Source of the DNA: Siphonodentalium dalli | Lineage: Eukaryota; Mollusca; Scaphopoda; Gadilida; Siphonodentaliidae | NCBI GenBank assembly: GCA_032622095.1 | Contig: CP136067.1 | Coordinates: 173,634,556 to 173,698,555, forward strand | DNA length: 64,000 nucleotides | Reading direction: 5' to 3' | In this document: piece after piece, positions 13,501-24,355 of the stretch | Numbering within the stretch: the first letter of the stretch is position 1 | Layout of the letters: the number at the start of each line of letters is the position of its first letter | Translations under genes and position numbers: made by a program | The notes under the pieces: model-generated | Told to the model about the DNA's origin: nothing | The model's input: only the letters and a program-made list of their open reading frames with translations | The model's database searches: none

Positions 13501-16500
13501 ATATATGCGAGGCGACCTATGGTCGACTCGCATATATAAGAGAATGCATTGGCACAGGGCCCTTCTGTTGGGTAAAGGGTTAAACGGACATGGCTCATTC
13601 GAACCTCCAATTTGTTTTCTACGTAAAACGGAGCGACGATAGGTCGATAAACTTTTCATATACCGGCTTCATATGCTCTGAAAAACACTTGCCAAAAGTC
13701 ACAGCCATTTTTCAGCCGGTTTCAAATTTTCGCCAGAAGTCATATAAACGCTCTTTATTGCTACCATATCAGGAATAGACTACAACAGAACGCTCTTTTC
13801 TGTTACACGTCGTGCAAATGGCTCCTTTGAGTTTGGAACCCAAACACCGTATTCACAGTTGTATTTTTCATTACTTCAATGCGTCTTTGTGGGTTACATA
13901 ATGCTCGTAGAATGGAATTTCAGATATTTATCGACCTGTTTCGATACTAAGAAAATTCAAAAGCGAATAATATTATTTGTATTTTGGAGCGCAAACCGAC
14001 ATGTGGCGTTAAAACTACAAGATAGAAGAACTATTTAGTAAGGGATATGGAATACAGAGTGTGTGAGTTGCTGGTTGTCAGTAATGAGACATTTTTGTTT
14101 GTTATCAAATCAAATGATTTGATTAGGGTTGTTCGAATGCTTTGTTTAAAGGTACGGTTGGCCTTGGCGGTGGATATCCTGTGAAAATATTTCCACCCGT
14201 CAAAAACCGCCATAAACAGAAAGAACAACAAAATGTAGACAGACTTTGTCCGTATACAAATAAGAAATATCGCATAAACAGTATGTTATTGTCATATTTT
14301 TGACCATTGTTATGTAAACAAAAGCATAAAAAGTTACTTTTCTGGTGATTGTTTATATTATGATGGTAAACATAAAGAGCGTTATTTGTTGGTGAATAAA
14401 GAGCGTTTATGCCATGTGTGTGTGATTAGCCAGCAGCATTGTGCTGTCTTCTGTAACACAATCAGGCTCTTGCTTAGGTAAAATATAGTAAATCTTTATG
14501 ATAACATGCTGTTTACGCGATAGTCATGGTATACATGTATATGAACGAAACTGTATGCGTTTTAATGTTTTTCTGTTTACGGTGATTGGAACAAATATGA
14601 ATATTTTCGACAACTAAGGCCTCACGTGCCTTTAACCGATGTACAATTGGATTAATCTAAAAATAATTGTATTTTGATTGCTGGGCATGTCTTCTGCTCC
14701 GTAAAGGAAATATTCAGTTTCGAGTGAATGAAAGGCGTGCATACTTAAATTTCGATAAAGGTCGATCCTCTCTTCGATAAAAATGGACATACATGGAAAT
14801 AGTGTTTGGGATCTTCAATACCCGAATGACAGGTACTGATACAGGAGTTTCAGATATATGGTTCCGGAACATGTCTGAATTGAGTTCGCTACACAGATGT
14901 CCGAATGTGGAATGTTTTAACGAGAGAACATGTATCCAAACTTCCCACATACCGAGAGAAGAAAATACAAGCTGACACTCGCGCGACAGACGCCCCCAAT
15001 CGACATTTATTGCTGCTCCGCATATTGAACTGAGTGTACAATGATTGGAATCCGAGGTTTAAAAAGTACTGCTTCGTTGTCTCAGCGTTTATTTTATATT
15101 AATAGCAATGTCATAGTAATACACGTTGCAAGTTACACGTATATAGAGTTGTGGCCATTATAGTTATCATCAGAACCGATCGAATAAATGTATGTAATCA
15201 GCGTAGTCATCGTTAGTGCATAACGCTGTTGACCAGTCTTCTAAAACTATGCAGTTTTGAACACTTCGCATGCCTCTCACACCCATGCATGCATTGTTTA
15301 TTCGGGGAATAAACAGATGATTTGGAGCTTATCAAACTGCCATTAACCTGTTGAGGGGAAGGAATTGAAATCAACTCGAATGATCATTGATAAAGCTGCA
15401 TAGTGGATGTATACAGTATACTTCAAATCAGGGTCCGCGCTGGACCGAAATTTACTTTTGCCAAATTATTTGCCAAATGAAAATATTTTTTGCCAAATTA
15501 TTTTAGCAATTGCCAATTGCTATCCCTGATAGTATCATTGTCTGCACTTAAGTTTTATCATTCAACACTCGCGGTTTGAACGACTTTTGAAAAGTAGGTA
15601 ATTAATTAATTTAATTTTTATAATTAGTTGATAATTAATTATACTCGCATCTATATTGTGGTTTATCATACAACAATAAGCCGATCACCGAACACTACAA
15701 TGGTAGAAGGGTTTCTCCATCAGAAGGGCGCATCACACGAGGATTAGTGATCCCTCCATCCAATGTACTAGTGCTAATGCTAGTGATTAACTGCATCTTT
15801 TAATAGAGGTGTTGACTTTTCCTAAACCTTATAAAATACCACTAATATAATTATGTTGTAAGATTTCCTGAAATTACTGCTATTGATTGACCAATATTTT
15901 TCAAATTGCTTGAGGAATTAAAAAGTGACTTGCCAAAACTTTTGCCAAATGACGGACGCGAAGATGATAGCAGGGCAACATATAACACCACAAAATAGTA
16001 AGTGCACCCCCTGATATTTTCTTGGTAAACTTCAGATGTGGTAATGAGAATGCATGAAACTTTTGGAAGATAATCTGTTATATGTGACCAACACATATAT
16101 ACGTGCGCGTGAACTTGACTAATAACACTTTCTCGACAACTGTTTATGGAAAATTATGTATATTTTTACCAGATGTATAAAAGATCCCGATCTTCCAAGT
16201 TATTGTATACAAGCATCCAGGAACTAACCAAATTTAACAATGCTGCTACTCATACATCTTATCTTGCTGAAACAAATCACCTTCCCTCTGTACCCACACC
16301 AAACAAGTTAATATAACTTTCATACTAACACCACCCTTCTCAAATGTTATGTTTATGCCAGAAAACCGAAATATCATATCGCCATCCCATTTCCAACACG
16401 TGTGCATGTTATGTCATTTTCTTGTCTCCAAGTCCTCGCTATCTACTGATATCACCAAAACACCGACAAAGACTGACCCTTTGGCATTAGCTGCTGCCTC

Positions 16501-19500
16501 GTGGGGACAATCTTATGTATGTACTAAGTAAAATCGTTATAAATTTTGCATTCTGATTAATGAGCCGACGCTCTTTATAGCTATGTGTCACAACGAGTAC
16601 TAAGCCAGTAACAACTCTATACCAAGCAGATATTTCGCATTCTCATTATATACTGAGGCGACGCTATATCTATTCGTCGTAACGAGTACTAAGCCATAAC
16701 AACTCAAGTTTGCATTATTGAGGCGACGCTCTTTATATTAATTTTAGGAATTAATTGTATATCATTTAAATTGTTGAAACATATCGCATGCGTACGTGAA
16801 CTTCATTTCATCTGAGTCAATTGAAAAACAAATTCGGACATCATCGCCAAATCCCCATCGAAATTCGACATCACAACCAATTCCCGCTGACAATTGTGAT
16901 AAAACTATAGTCGGCAACTCTATGATGTTGAGGATTATGACACCTACCACAACACCTATTAGAAACAATAGATGCCGGATGAACAGGACGACCCCCAATC
17001 CTACACGGACACGACTCAAATATGCACATACGCCTCCTGCCGGATCCGATCAACGAATTATTGCTTCATCCTATATCTGTAACTGCATCGCTGCAACATA
17101 TCCTCGTGCAAATATATAGGTTCATATTGGATCTAAATGTTCACATAGGTTCACAGTGGACTTATTTGAGTTTGAAATAACCCCACAGTGAACTTATACC
17201 CGTTATTCCAACGGTGGCGCGGGCTAGAGTGAAAAAGCGTTCAGTAATGGCCAAAGTAATCGACCCCATAACGACAGCAGAATTATGGGTAACTTTTCAG
17301 GATTTAGTCGGAAATATGGCTTGTTGCCATTCATCGGAAAGCTCTAATCGAATTATGGGGTCGATTACTTTGGCCATTACTGTACGTCTGGTAAGTCATG
17401 AGTTGTTTTATTCGTGTTATTTTCCAGCCTGTTTTCGTGCAAATAAGCTCTGAAAAACACTTTGCCAAAGTCACAGCCATTGTTCAGTCGGTTATTAAAC
17501 TTTTCGCCAGAAGTAAGATAAACGCTCTTTATTGCTACCATATCAGGAATAGACTACCACGGAACGCTCTTTTCTGTTCCATGTGGGGCAAATGGCTGTT
17601 TTCTGTTTGGGACCTAAACACCGTATTCACAGTTGTATTTTCCATTACTTCAATGGGTCTTCTTGGATTACACAATGCTCGTAGAAAGGTAGTTCAGATA
17701 TTTATCGACCTATTTCGATACTGAGAAAAATTCAAAAGCGAATAATAGTATGTGTACAGCAAGACGATACCCTAAGGTTCATATTCAATGTGAAGCCAGA
17801 TGTCCACTCATCGTGGAGACTCTGGGAATTGTGCCGCAATGTACCCGATTACTATCCTATGTGCATCAAAATGGTAAACATTCTAGCAAAAACCACGTAC
17901 AATAATGATGCCACCTGTATTCATTGCCATAATTCATTCATTAATCTTCTTACTCACATGTATCATGATTGTATGTCAGAATTTGCACAGGTGACGAGGA
18001 ATGCTTTCTGGTATGCAATAATCGACATGGGATAGAAACATTCGCGCTCCTAGATAGCCTCAGCAAAAACACATTTCTAGCGTACTGCTTTGGTGGGTGT
18101 ATCCCACTACAGATCCATCTTCTCTGCAACGAGAATCTCTTATTAAAGCGAATCGTTCGCTTCATTTGTTTCCTCTGCTCGGAATAGAAAGTATATACCC
18201 TCAGCATATAAATGAACACCTCTGAATGGCGACCAATTATATGGATATGTTTTATTGCGGTTAAACATATCCTAGCCATTATGTATATGTTGGCGTTTAA
18301 TACCAAATGCGGCTGTGTTGAGAACTGTTCACGATACTGGCAGTAAAATTGCACTAAAACTTAGCAAATGTGTTTACGCGCATAGCTCCCAGCTTGTATT
18401 AACAAATTATATGTAATTATTTTGTTGTATATATTTGTAATATATGTAATCTCCGTTGATATGGAGGAATAAAGTATCTCTCTTTCTGTGGCTTTAAACT
18501 AACATTGCTGCGTATATACTTACCACTAGACGACATATATTGGTGTACTGATATATCTGTCAAATGATAAGTCAGAGATCTCTCTGTCGTTTCGAATTGC
18601 GTGATGGGATGATTGAATTAAGTCATGACATTATATCTCGGACAACACGAGATAATGGACAGTCACTGCTGATTTGACCAATGCTCTGTTTTCACAAGTC
18701 CACAAGCAGACATATCCTCGTTCAAATAGGTTCATATTGGACATAATTTTTCACATAGGTTCATATTGGACTTATTTGATTAGCCCAAATGAGCTTATAT
18801 CCGTTTTTCCGTTTAATTTCGCGGGCGCAGTGAAAACACATTATAAAGAGCTTGAGTTTGGTAAGTCGTGTCGAAACTACAAAGCATATTTTTTTTCAAT
18901 CTCGTTTTGGAGTGTTGTGGCTGATCTTCTTAGTATTTTGTTCATTTTCTTTATAGTTATTCGACGACAGCAACAATGTTATGATCTGAACGCGGTGGCA
19001 TATGGAACGTGTGCTAAAAACAGAGATGTGGCGTTAAGCGACAGTTTGCAGCAAGAAGGAAATCCAGGCTATACAGACACGGAAACCGTTTGCAGGTATA
19101 TACTATAGAAATACAGGAAATCAGCACACATTGGAAACAAAAAGTAACAATTATAGTAGCAGCTTTGAACACCGTTAAATAGGGGCTTTGTAACTTGTGC
19201 TTGAGACTATGTGTCACAATTTGTATGAATAAATTGAATCATAGTTGAAATGTAAAAATATTTAATGAGACACATGTTTTACATCAGGACTTTGTTCTGC
19301 CAAACCAACGCGTTAAAACAGCACAACATGGGCCCAATGGTTTAGAATATATAGAAATGATTGTAAACGGTTTCTCGCTACGCCGAATTGAGACATCAGA
19401 GAAACCGTCTGCACGTATTTAATGCTAGCACTATTAGGTGTAATCTGACAAATCTGTTGAAATTATATCGAAAAAACTGTCCCACCGACTTCAAATCTGA

Positions 19501-21210
19501 AGAGAGTACTTTCGTGAATATCTCAAGTTTCGTTTCCCAATGACAAATATGGATATCAGTTTTGGGATCAATATATCAAATGAAATAAATAGAGAACTAT
19601 TGACTATTAACTAAATGCAACACCTCTATACTTTCAGATATAGAGTCCCATCATTTGTGTTCTAAATAAAGATAAACAAAATGGACGCGTTCCTATCTAA
19701 TAAATAGTCATATGTTTAAAATGTGATGTTTCGAAATCAACATTGTACCTGGTTTCAAATATTACAACACTGTCCGGGACCCAAACTTAAAACATCGAAG
19801 TTCAGCCACAAAAGATAATTCCACAAATAAGTAGACCTAGTTAACCACGAACGCATATGATTAAGCTAAAGTTGATCTGCACAAAATACAGCCGATTTTG
19901 AGGTAATCTGATAGCCAAGCTAACATTCGTAAACTACTATTACAGTTTGGATAGTTGCACGAGTCATTTTATGGAAAAACGAGAGGCCACCACGCAAGGT
20001 GCAGATACACACATTTATTACACGCTTGTTCCTAGAAGTACAGTGTTATTGCTGTTCCATATTTACAAATCCGTACGGAACGTACGTTCCATACGCATCT
20101 CGTTGACGTAAAATGACGTACATGACGTTCGCCTGAACCATGAAACTGGAACTATATTTAAATAAAAGAATCATCACAGATGACAAACACGCCCTGTATG
20201 AGCCTAAATAAACCTTCTAATCCTGTGTTTTTAATGCACGGATTCTAGGAGGCGAAACGTGTAATAAACACAGAACGACTGTTCAACGACACGATGTGTA
20301 AATGGGTTTGTCGATACGGCACTCGTGCTGTCGCGGAAGGATAGAACTCGAGGCGTAAGCGCCTCTCGTTCTATATCCTTCCGCGACATCGCTCGGGCCG
20401 TATCGACAAACCAATTTACACATCGTGTTGTTCTGTGTGTATATATACATATAGCCACATATTAGCGCTTATACACGTATACATGGTAACGTTATTAAAT
20501 GAACATATTAGATATTGGTATGGACCCCGGGAGAACTATATGTGCATAGAATACGATTTTAATATTAATACATATTTATAAAATTACTGTATACTGAGGT
20601 CTGACTGTCGGAGACTGGTACATTTGTACATAACTATATTGTTTATTAAATGTATATGTAGTCTTTTTTTCTTCATATATTTGATGAAGACAAATACATA
20701 TTTGAATTGATTTGAATATGTGGATGATATATGTCAGACTGAGAGTATACACACTTATGAGAACAAATGTACGTATTTATTTGCACTCTGTTTTTCAGGT
20801 TAGCACAAGCTTTCTCAGACTGCATGTACGATACAACACGTGGAAGCTGTTCTGCTGACTCAACGGAGTTGGTTCAAGTTCTAGTCCAGTCAAGTAACTC
20901 GGTGGTGCGGACAGTAGCAGAAATAGAATGTGACGTCCGGGGACCAACAAACAGTTCCGCTACAACACTGTTACCAGAAATACATTCCAGAGATATCTCA
21001 ACCGACCGTACACCCACACAGGATGTTACGTCACACAACATTCCATGGCTGGTAAACCGATCAGCGTCGACTAGTGAATACGTCATATCAACCGATTCCG
21101 TGAAGACGGTTATTTGTGACGGTGTTGGGTGTAACGGATCTGGGATGAAGATAAATTTCAATGTGATATTAATATCTGTGATATTTCTTGGATATATAAT
21201 GCTAACGTAA
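10453..21210 (+). CDS. Secreted protein with two six-Cys domains and a GPI-like tail (5' end missing)
   Basis: Four exons (10453-10582, 11612-11730, 18957-19095, 20799-21210) join in one frame with intron phases 2, 1, 2; the first exon also begins in phase 1. The product has two repeats of a domain with spacing C-x7/10-C-x26-29-C-x8-C-x7/8-C-x18-24-C. In both repeats the third cysteine is followed at once by the phase-2 intron. After the second domain come a Ser/Thr-rich stalk with sequons (NSS, NRS, NGS), two cysteines, and a final hydrophobic run INFNVILISVIFLGYIMLT ending the protein, as in GPI-anchor signals. Surface localisation is therefore inferred. I do not recognise the family; nematode-type DUF19 domains have a loosely similar cysteine layout, but this is only a guess. 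The signal-peptide exon must lie upstream and was not found. Further domain pairs could be hidden in the 7.2-kb intron. Confidence 0.8.
10877..11174. repeat. 149-bp tandem duplication
   Basis: Two units start AATCAATAAGAAAAAGA at 10877 and 11026. Both contain TATCTTGAATGTGTTTTATT and CATTGTGCCCAACGA.CACAGC. Located in the first found intron of the six-Cys gene. Confidence 0.9.
11612..11730 (+). CDS. Six-Cys gene: domain 1, second half exon
   Basis: Acceptor TTCCATTACAG|A at 11611 completes the split codon. The frame then reads LYLEFRDCSIPFLDIC and ends GIFNPICVNIE plus one base. The donor is GAAG|GTATGC. The phase-1 end fits the TT start of the exon at 18957. Confidence 0.78.
11982..12150 (+). 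repeat. Dispersed repeat with TTCACATAGG blocks, copy 1
   Basis: Shares TTCACATAGGTTCACAT.GGAC, GTGAACTTATAC and a CGT.CAAA.AGGTT start with 17096-17225 and 18708-18835. Function unknown. Confidence 0.6.
12195..12480. repeat. Degenerate group P palindrome and TTCTTACATT-rich tail
   Basis: GCCAATGCATTATATTATAT to GAGAATGCATTGGC (12195-12258) is a worn copy of the 69-bp palindrome. It is followed by the same T-rich ACATTCTTTAACAATTTT sequence that accompanies it elsewhere. Confidence 0.7.
12488..12985 (+). mobile_element. Group B TTAA MITE
   Basis: TTAAAGGTACGGTTGGCC at the left end and GCCTCACGTGCCTTTAA at the right form imperfect inverted ends bounded by TTAA. The core at 12716-12770 has two AAAGAGCGTT boxes flanking CCTGATATGG. 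Non-coding. Confidence 0.85.
13208..13583 (+). mobile_element. Group P MITE (piggyBac-like ends) with two 69-bp palindromes
   Basis: Bounded by TTAA, with ends CCCTTTACCCAACA and TGTTGGGTAAAGGG, as in piggyBac-type elements. Palindromes at 13361-13429 and 13485-13553 are reverse complements of each other. It abuts a group A element and shares its TTAA (13580-13583). Confidence 0.88.
13580..14012 (+). mobile_element. Group A TTAA MITE
   Basis: Runs from TTAAACGGACATGGCTCATT to CGACATGTGGCGTTAA. The core near 13748-13800 has AACGCTCTTTATTGCTACCA, TATCAGGAATAG and AACGCTCTTTTC. This is a good full-length reference copy of 433 bases. Confidence 0.85.
14146..14635 (+). mobile_element. Group B TTAA MITE
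   Basis: Near-identical to 12488-12985 except that the core between the two AAAGAGCGTT boxes has lost the TTCCTGATATGG segment (14371-14410). TTAA at both ends. Confidence 0.85.
14636..15428. other. No feature recognised
   Basis: Intronic sequence of the six-Cys gene. Short open frames at 14714-14975 on both strands have no motif or phase fit. Confidence 0.4.
15429..15965. repeat. Possible hAT-like MITE with TTTGCCAAAT blocks
   Basis: Begins CAGGGTCCGCGCTGGACC, a plausible hAT end, and has TTGCCAAATTATTTGCC near the left end and CTTTTGCCAAATGACGGACG near the right. No clean matching right terminus or 8-bp target duplication was found. Confidence 0.35.
15966..17095. other. Unassigned intronic sequence; three GCGACGCTCTTTATA boxes
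   Basis: GACGCTCTTTATA-like boxes occur at about 16568, 16660 and 16727, recalling the group A/B core. An open frame with a TM-like run (16762-17019, minus) has no supporting context. Confidence 0.4.
17096..17225 (+). repeat. Dispersed repeat with TTCACATAGG blocks, copy 2
   Basis: ACATATCCTCGTGCAAAT, TTCATATTGGA.CTAA and TTCACATAGG match 18708-18835 and 11982-12150. Ends near GGCGCGGGC. Confidence 0.65.
17242..17382. mobile_element. Tc1/mariner-like palindromic MITE, copy 1
   Basis: Starts CAGTAATGGCCAAAGTAATC and ends with its reverse complement. The same family at 40148-40283 is flanked by TA on both sides. It has no coding capacity. Confidence 0.8.
17430..17757 (+). mobile_element. Group A TTAA MITE, truncated at both ends
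   Basis: From CTCTGAAAAACACTTTGCC to GCGAATAATAGTATGTGTA. The core at 17519-17572 is intact. It joins a LINE fragment directly at about 17758. Confidence 0.75.
17758..18485 (+). mobile_element. LINE 3' fragment (C-terminal zinc motif and 3' UTR)
   Basis: The frame from about 17790 includes CIHCHNSFINLLTHMYHDC, a CCHC-type motif typical of the C-terminus of non-LTR retrotransposon polyproteins. One frameshift near 18000 leads to ETFALLDSLSKNTFLAYCFG and a stop at 18185. The 3' UTR ends near GGAGGAATAAAGTATCTCTC. Clade not assigned. Confidence 0.7.
18708..18835 (+). repeat. Dispersed repeat with TTCACATAGG blocks, copy 3
   Basis: ACATATCCTCGTTCAAATAGG to TTTCGCGGGCGCAGTG. It ends about 115 bases before the exon at 18957. 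Confidence 0.65.
18957..19095 (+). CDS. Six-Cys gene: domain 2, first half exon
   Basis: The acceptor follows a strong pyrimidine tract (TTCATTTTCTTTATAG). The frame reads IRRQQQCYDLNAVAYGTC and ends TDTETVC plus AG. The donor is CAG|GTATAT. Upstream the frame is open through the pyrimidine tract and looks like a TM segment, but the phase match makes splicing the better reading. Confidence 0.78.
19096..20270. other. Intron of the six-Cys gene, no feature recognised
   Basis: AT-rich sequence without repeat relations to the rest of the window that I can see. Confidence 0.5.
20271..20440. mobile_element. Foldback MITE, near-perfect palindrome
   Basis: CACGATGTGTAAATGGGTTT and GTCGATACGG on the left are mirrored by CCGTATCGACAAACCAATTT and ACACATCGTG on the right. 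The centre GAGGCGTAAGCGCCTC is itself a hairpin. Lies in the last intron of the six-Cys gene. Confidence 0.85.
20799..21210 (+). CDS. Six-Cys gene: last exon (domain 2 end, stalk, GPI-like tail)
   Basis: Acceptor CTGTTTTTCAG|G. The frame reads LAQAFSDCMYDTTRGSC and continues through AEIEC, then the Ser/Thr-rich stalk, ICDGVGCNGSG as a possible omega-site region, and a 19-residue hydrophobic C-terminus. TAA is at 21208-21210. ATTAAA follows 11 bases later. Confidence 0.82.
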
Positions 21211-21220
21211 TATGATTTTC

Positions 21221-21226
21221 ATTAAA
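21221..21226 (+). terminator. Candidate polyadenylation signal of the six-Cys gene
   Basis: ATTAAA lies 11 bases after the stop codon. It is the common variant of AATAAA. Close spacing to the stop makes it uncertain; the 114-bp minisatellite begins about 30 bases later. Confidence 0.4.
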
Positions 21227-21256
21227 GATATTATGTATTGATATTATTAAAACAAC

Positions 21257-21837
21257 ATGCCCGTTTGAGATATTGATACCATCATTTTGTCCATAGTTGG
21301 CAATCGTTTTATGCCCTCGCCGTAATCGGATATGGTTCGGAATATATAGTCGATGGATAAATCCGTCCATTCATACATTGAAATATTGAAACCATCATGT
21401 TGTCCATAGTTGGCAATCGTGTTATGCCCCCGACCGGACTCGGATGTGGTTCGGAATATATAGTCGATGGATAAATCCGTCCATTCATACATTGAAATAT
21501 TGATACCATCATGTTGTCCATATTTGGCAATCGTTTTATGCCTCCGACCGGACTCGGATGTGGTTCGGAATATGGATAAATCGATGGATAAATCCGTCCA
21601 TTCATACATTGAAATATTGATACCATCATGTTGTCCATAGTTGGCAATCGTTTTATGCCTCCGATCGGACTCGGATGTGGTTCGGAACATATAGTCGATG
21701 GATAAATCCGTCCATTCATACATTGAAATATTGATACCATCATTTTGTCCATAGTTGGCAATCGTTTTATGCCCCCGACCGGACTCGGATGTGGTTCGAA
21801 ATATATAGTCGATGGATAAATCCGTCCATTCATACAA
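21257..21837. repeat. Minisatellite, 114-bp unit, five copies
   Basis: The block CCATTCATAC recurs at 21367, 21481, 21598, 21712 and 21826, spacings 114, 117, 114, 114. Because the unit is a multiple of three it leaves two long overlapping minus-strand frames of about 190 codons, which I regard as by-products, not genes. The array begins 47 bases after the six-Cys stop codon. Confidence 0.93.
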
Positions 21838-23230
21838 ACATTTCGCCTTGTCACTGATCCCTTACTCAATTGGTATCGCGATAGCACATCAATTTATTTT
21901 TACCATGCAGGTTCATCATTTGTTAAACATATATGCAGTTTCTATCCGTGCTAACATTTCACATCATGACTCGGTCTGAAATAAGGCTACGTTCATACAC
22001 TGGCAAGTTTACACGGTATAATTTGCAGGCATTTCGTCGTAGACAACGATATGATGCCAGAATATACGGACGGAAACATGCAGATGAACTGCATCTGTAC
22101 CACAAATAACTACTTGAGAAGTAAAATCTATGTAGTTCCACCTGTAGCGATGCTACCGGAATTTGCTTGGAATTATCGCGCAAGAATTTTATCATACAGG
22201 TATTTGAAGGCAAGTGCCAGTAGCACTGTTACATATGGTTACAAACAACTAATTATATAGAGTTACTCTTCTTGAATTTGTATAGGGAAACTCGAGTCAG
22301 CATAAACAAAAATTCTGGCTGCTGATTGGTTGATTATCATTGAGGGAAATATCCCTAATCGGGAACAGAAAATCATAGCCTACGTAAATATGGCGATCGT
22401 GTATGTTTAGATGTCCAGGAAGAGTCTGGTGGCGTCCAGAAGTTACGGAAGGGGTCTGGGTATTTTTATGCTGCTTAATTTTTTGCAGTAAATGGGGTAG
22501 TTGTAGAAATGCAAGATTATCGTTTGAAAAAAATACCGAAAAGGGCGCGTTTGTTGTCACATACTGGTGCAGAGGATGACGTTCTAAGGGAAATTGACCA
22601 CTTGAAGTTCAACTAGGTCAAACCCATGGCCGGCGGGACTTTTAGTTAACACTGTCGCCTATGGAAAATAATTAGTTGTGTGTAACCATATGCATGGAGC
22701 CACAGCCGTGTTAGTTCTCATGTCGTTCGGTTTGATAATAAAGTTGCGCGCTGTATGCATGTTTGGTGTAAACAATATTTTATTCCCAATACAAAACAAG
22801 ATGAATAGTTTAACAAAAATGCTAATGGATGATTGGAATGGGATGAGACAACAAGTCTATTGTGGCTTTTTTGTATGCATGTTTCCGTCCATATTATGGC
22901 ATCACGTGATTTTCTATGACTAAATGACTACAATAAACACAGTGCAAACATGCCAGCGTATGAATGTACCCTAAGGGATATGGCTGTCATTTGTTATGAT
23001 GATATCATCATCTCCCAAGTTAGGAGAAAGGATCCTGCCCAGTTTGGGGAAAGTACGCCAAATCCTACGATATTCGTCCATTCATTCCTACGGGAGTTTC
23101 AACACTTGTTGGACTTACAAGTTTTTGAATTTTCACTATGTAAAGACTCCATGACATTGTTAGTTCTGTAATTGATTCTGCCAAAGTTGTTGCCGTTTTG
23201 AACTTGGAAAATAACTAGATATTCCATCTA
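21838..23230. other. Intergenic, no gene recognised
   Basis: Includes a block AGTTAACACTGTCGCCTATG at about 22645 that recurs inverted near 6845 and in changed form near 36211, suggesting an old repeat end. Short frames at 22297-22560 and 22950-23171 have no recognisable motif. Confidence 0.4.
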
Positions 23231-23674
23231 TGACCCGCCATATCAAATCCAGTCGTAAGTCGGGATTTTTTTTACCCTGTGCCAATGCATTCTCTTATAT
23301 CTGAGAGTCGACCATAGGTCGCCTCGCATATATAAGAGAATGCATTGGCCTAACAATTTTTTTTATTTTTTTAAAAATAAATCTTCTTACAATTTTTAGG
23401 ACATAAAATAAAAAACATCCATTACCCTGCATGGAGCCCCACACATATATAGAAGCATATAGAAGAGTGTCGTCTGCTCATGTTTATCTGGGGCTCTGTA
23501 TGGGTTAAATTATAAAATTGTTAAAGAATACAAGAAAACATTATAAAAATTGTTAGGCCAATGCATTCTCTTATATATGCGAGGCGACCTATGGTCGACT
23601 CGCATATATAAGAGAATGCATTGGCACAGGGTAAAAAAAATCCCGACTTACGACTGGATTTGATATGGCGGGTC
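23231..23674. mobile_element. MITE with TGACCCGCC ends carrying two group P palindromes
   Basis: Terminal inverted repeats of 40-plus bases: TGACCCGCCATATCAAATCC at the left and its complement ending GGCGGGTCA at the right. The palindromes lie at 23281-23349 and 23557-23625. The ends are unrelated to the TTAA ends of group P, so the palindromic cargo occurs in a second terminal context. Confidence 0.85.
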
Positions 23675-23964
23675 ACATATTGTGTTACTCAAGTACCGGC
23701 ATGATGAGAGTTCAATGGCTTTAATATGCCACAGTATATAGTGACCTAAACCATGTATAATCAAGAAGTGTTCTATATAAGAATATAACAGGGTAGAATG
23801 CTATGTCTAAAAATGCACCCATTGGCTATTAAAATAGGGGTGGTCAAATATATGCAGATGCACAAAATATACACATTCCACTCCACTTTGAAATTATATG
23901 TAAAAAGCAATAACAGATAGAACAATCAGATTGGCGGGCACCATGGGTTTTATGCAAATAACTG

Positions 23965-24355
23965 TTATTATTATCCATCCCTTAACTGACATCATTTCCG
24001 ATTGGGCAAAAGCCGCCACGTGATAGTCCTGGAAAAAGTCATATTGGACTCCCGAAAGTCATATTGGACTCCCGACTGTACAATATCACTTATTATTATC
24101 CATCCCTTAACTAACACCATTTCCGATTGGGCAAAAGCCGCCACGTGATAGTCCTGGAAAAAGTCATATTGGACTCCCGAAAGTCATATTGGACTCCCGA
24201 CTGTACAATATCACTTTTTATTATCCATCCCTTAACTAACACCATTTCCGATTGGGCAAAAGCCGCCACGTGATAGTCCTGGAAAAAGTCATATTGGACT
24301 CCCGAAAGTCATATTGGACTCCCGACTGTACAATATGACTTTTCATATTGGACTC
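23965..24355. repeat. 124-bp tandem array, three copies
   Basis: Units begin near TTATTATCCATCCCTTAACT at about 23970, 24094 and 24218. Each ends with two copies of GTCATATTGGACTCCCGA. The GTCATATTGGACTCC word continues into the following foldback. Confidence 0.9.

Noticed and set aside
16762-17119. Opposing frames with a TM-like run on the minus strand
   Set aside because: No homology recognised, no splice sites with consistent phase, and the right end overlaps a dispersed repeat.
21247-21887. Two overlapping minus-strand open frames of about 190 codons
   Set aside because: They exist only because the 114-bp minisatellite has a unit divisible by three; no splice or start context supports them.
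23281-23625. CRISPR-like array of repeated palindromes
   Set aside because: The sequence is eukaryotic, the palindromes are MITE hairpins in opposite orientations and there are no regular spacers.
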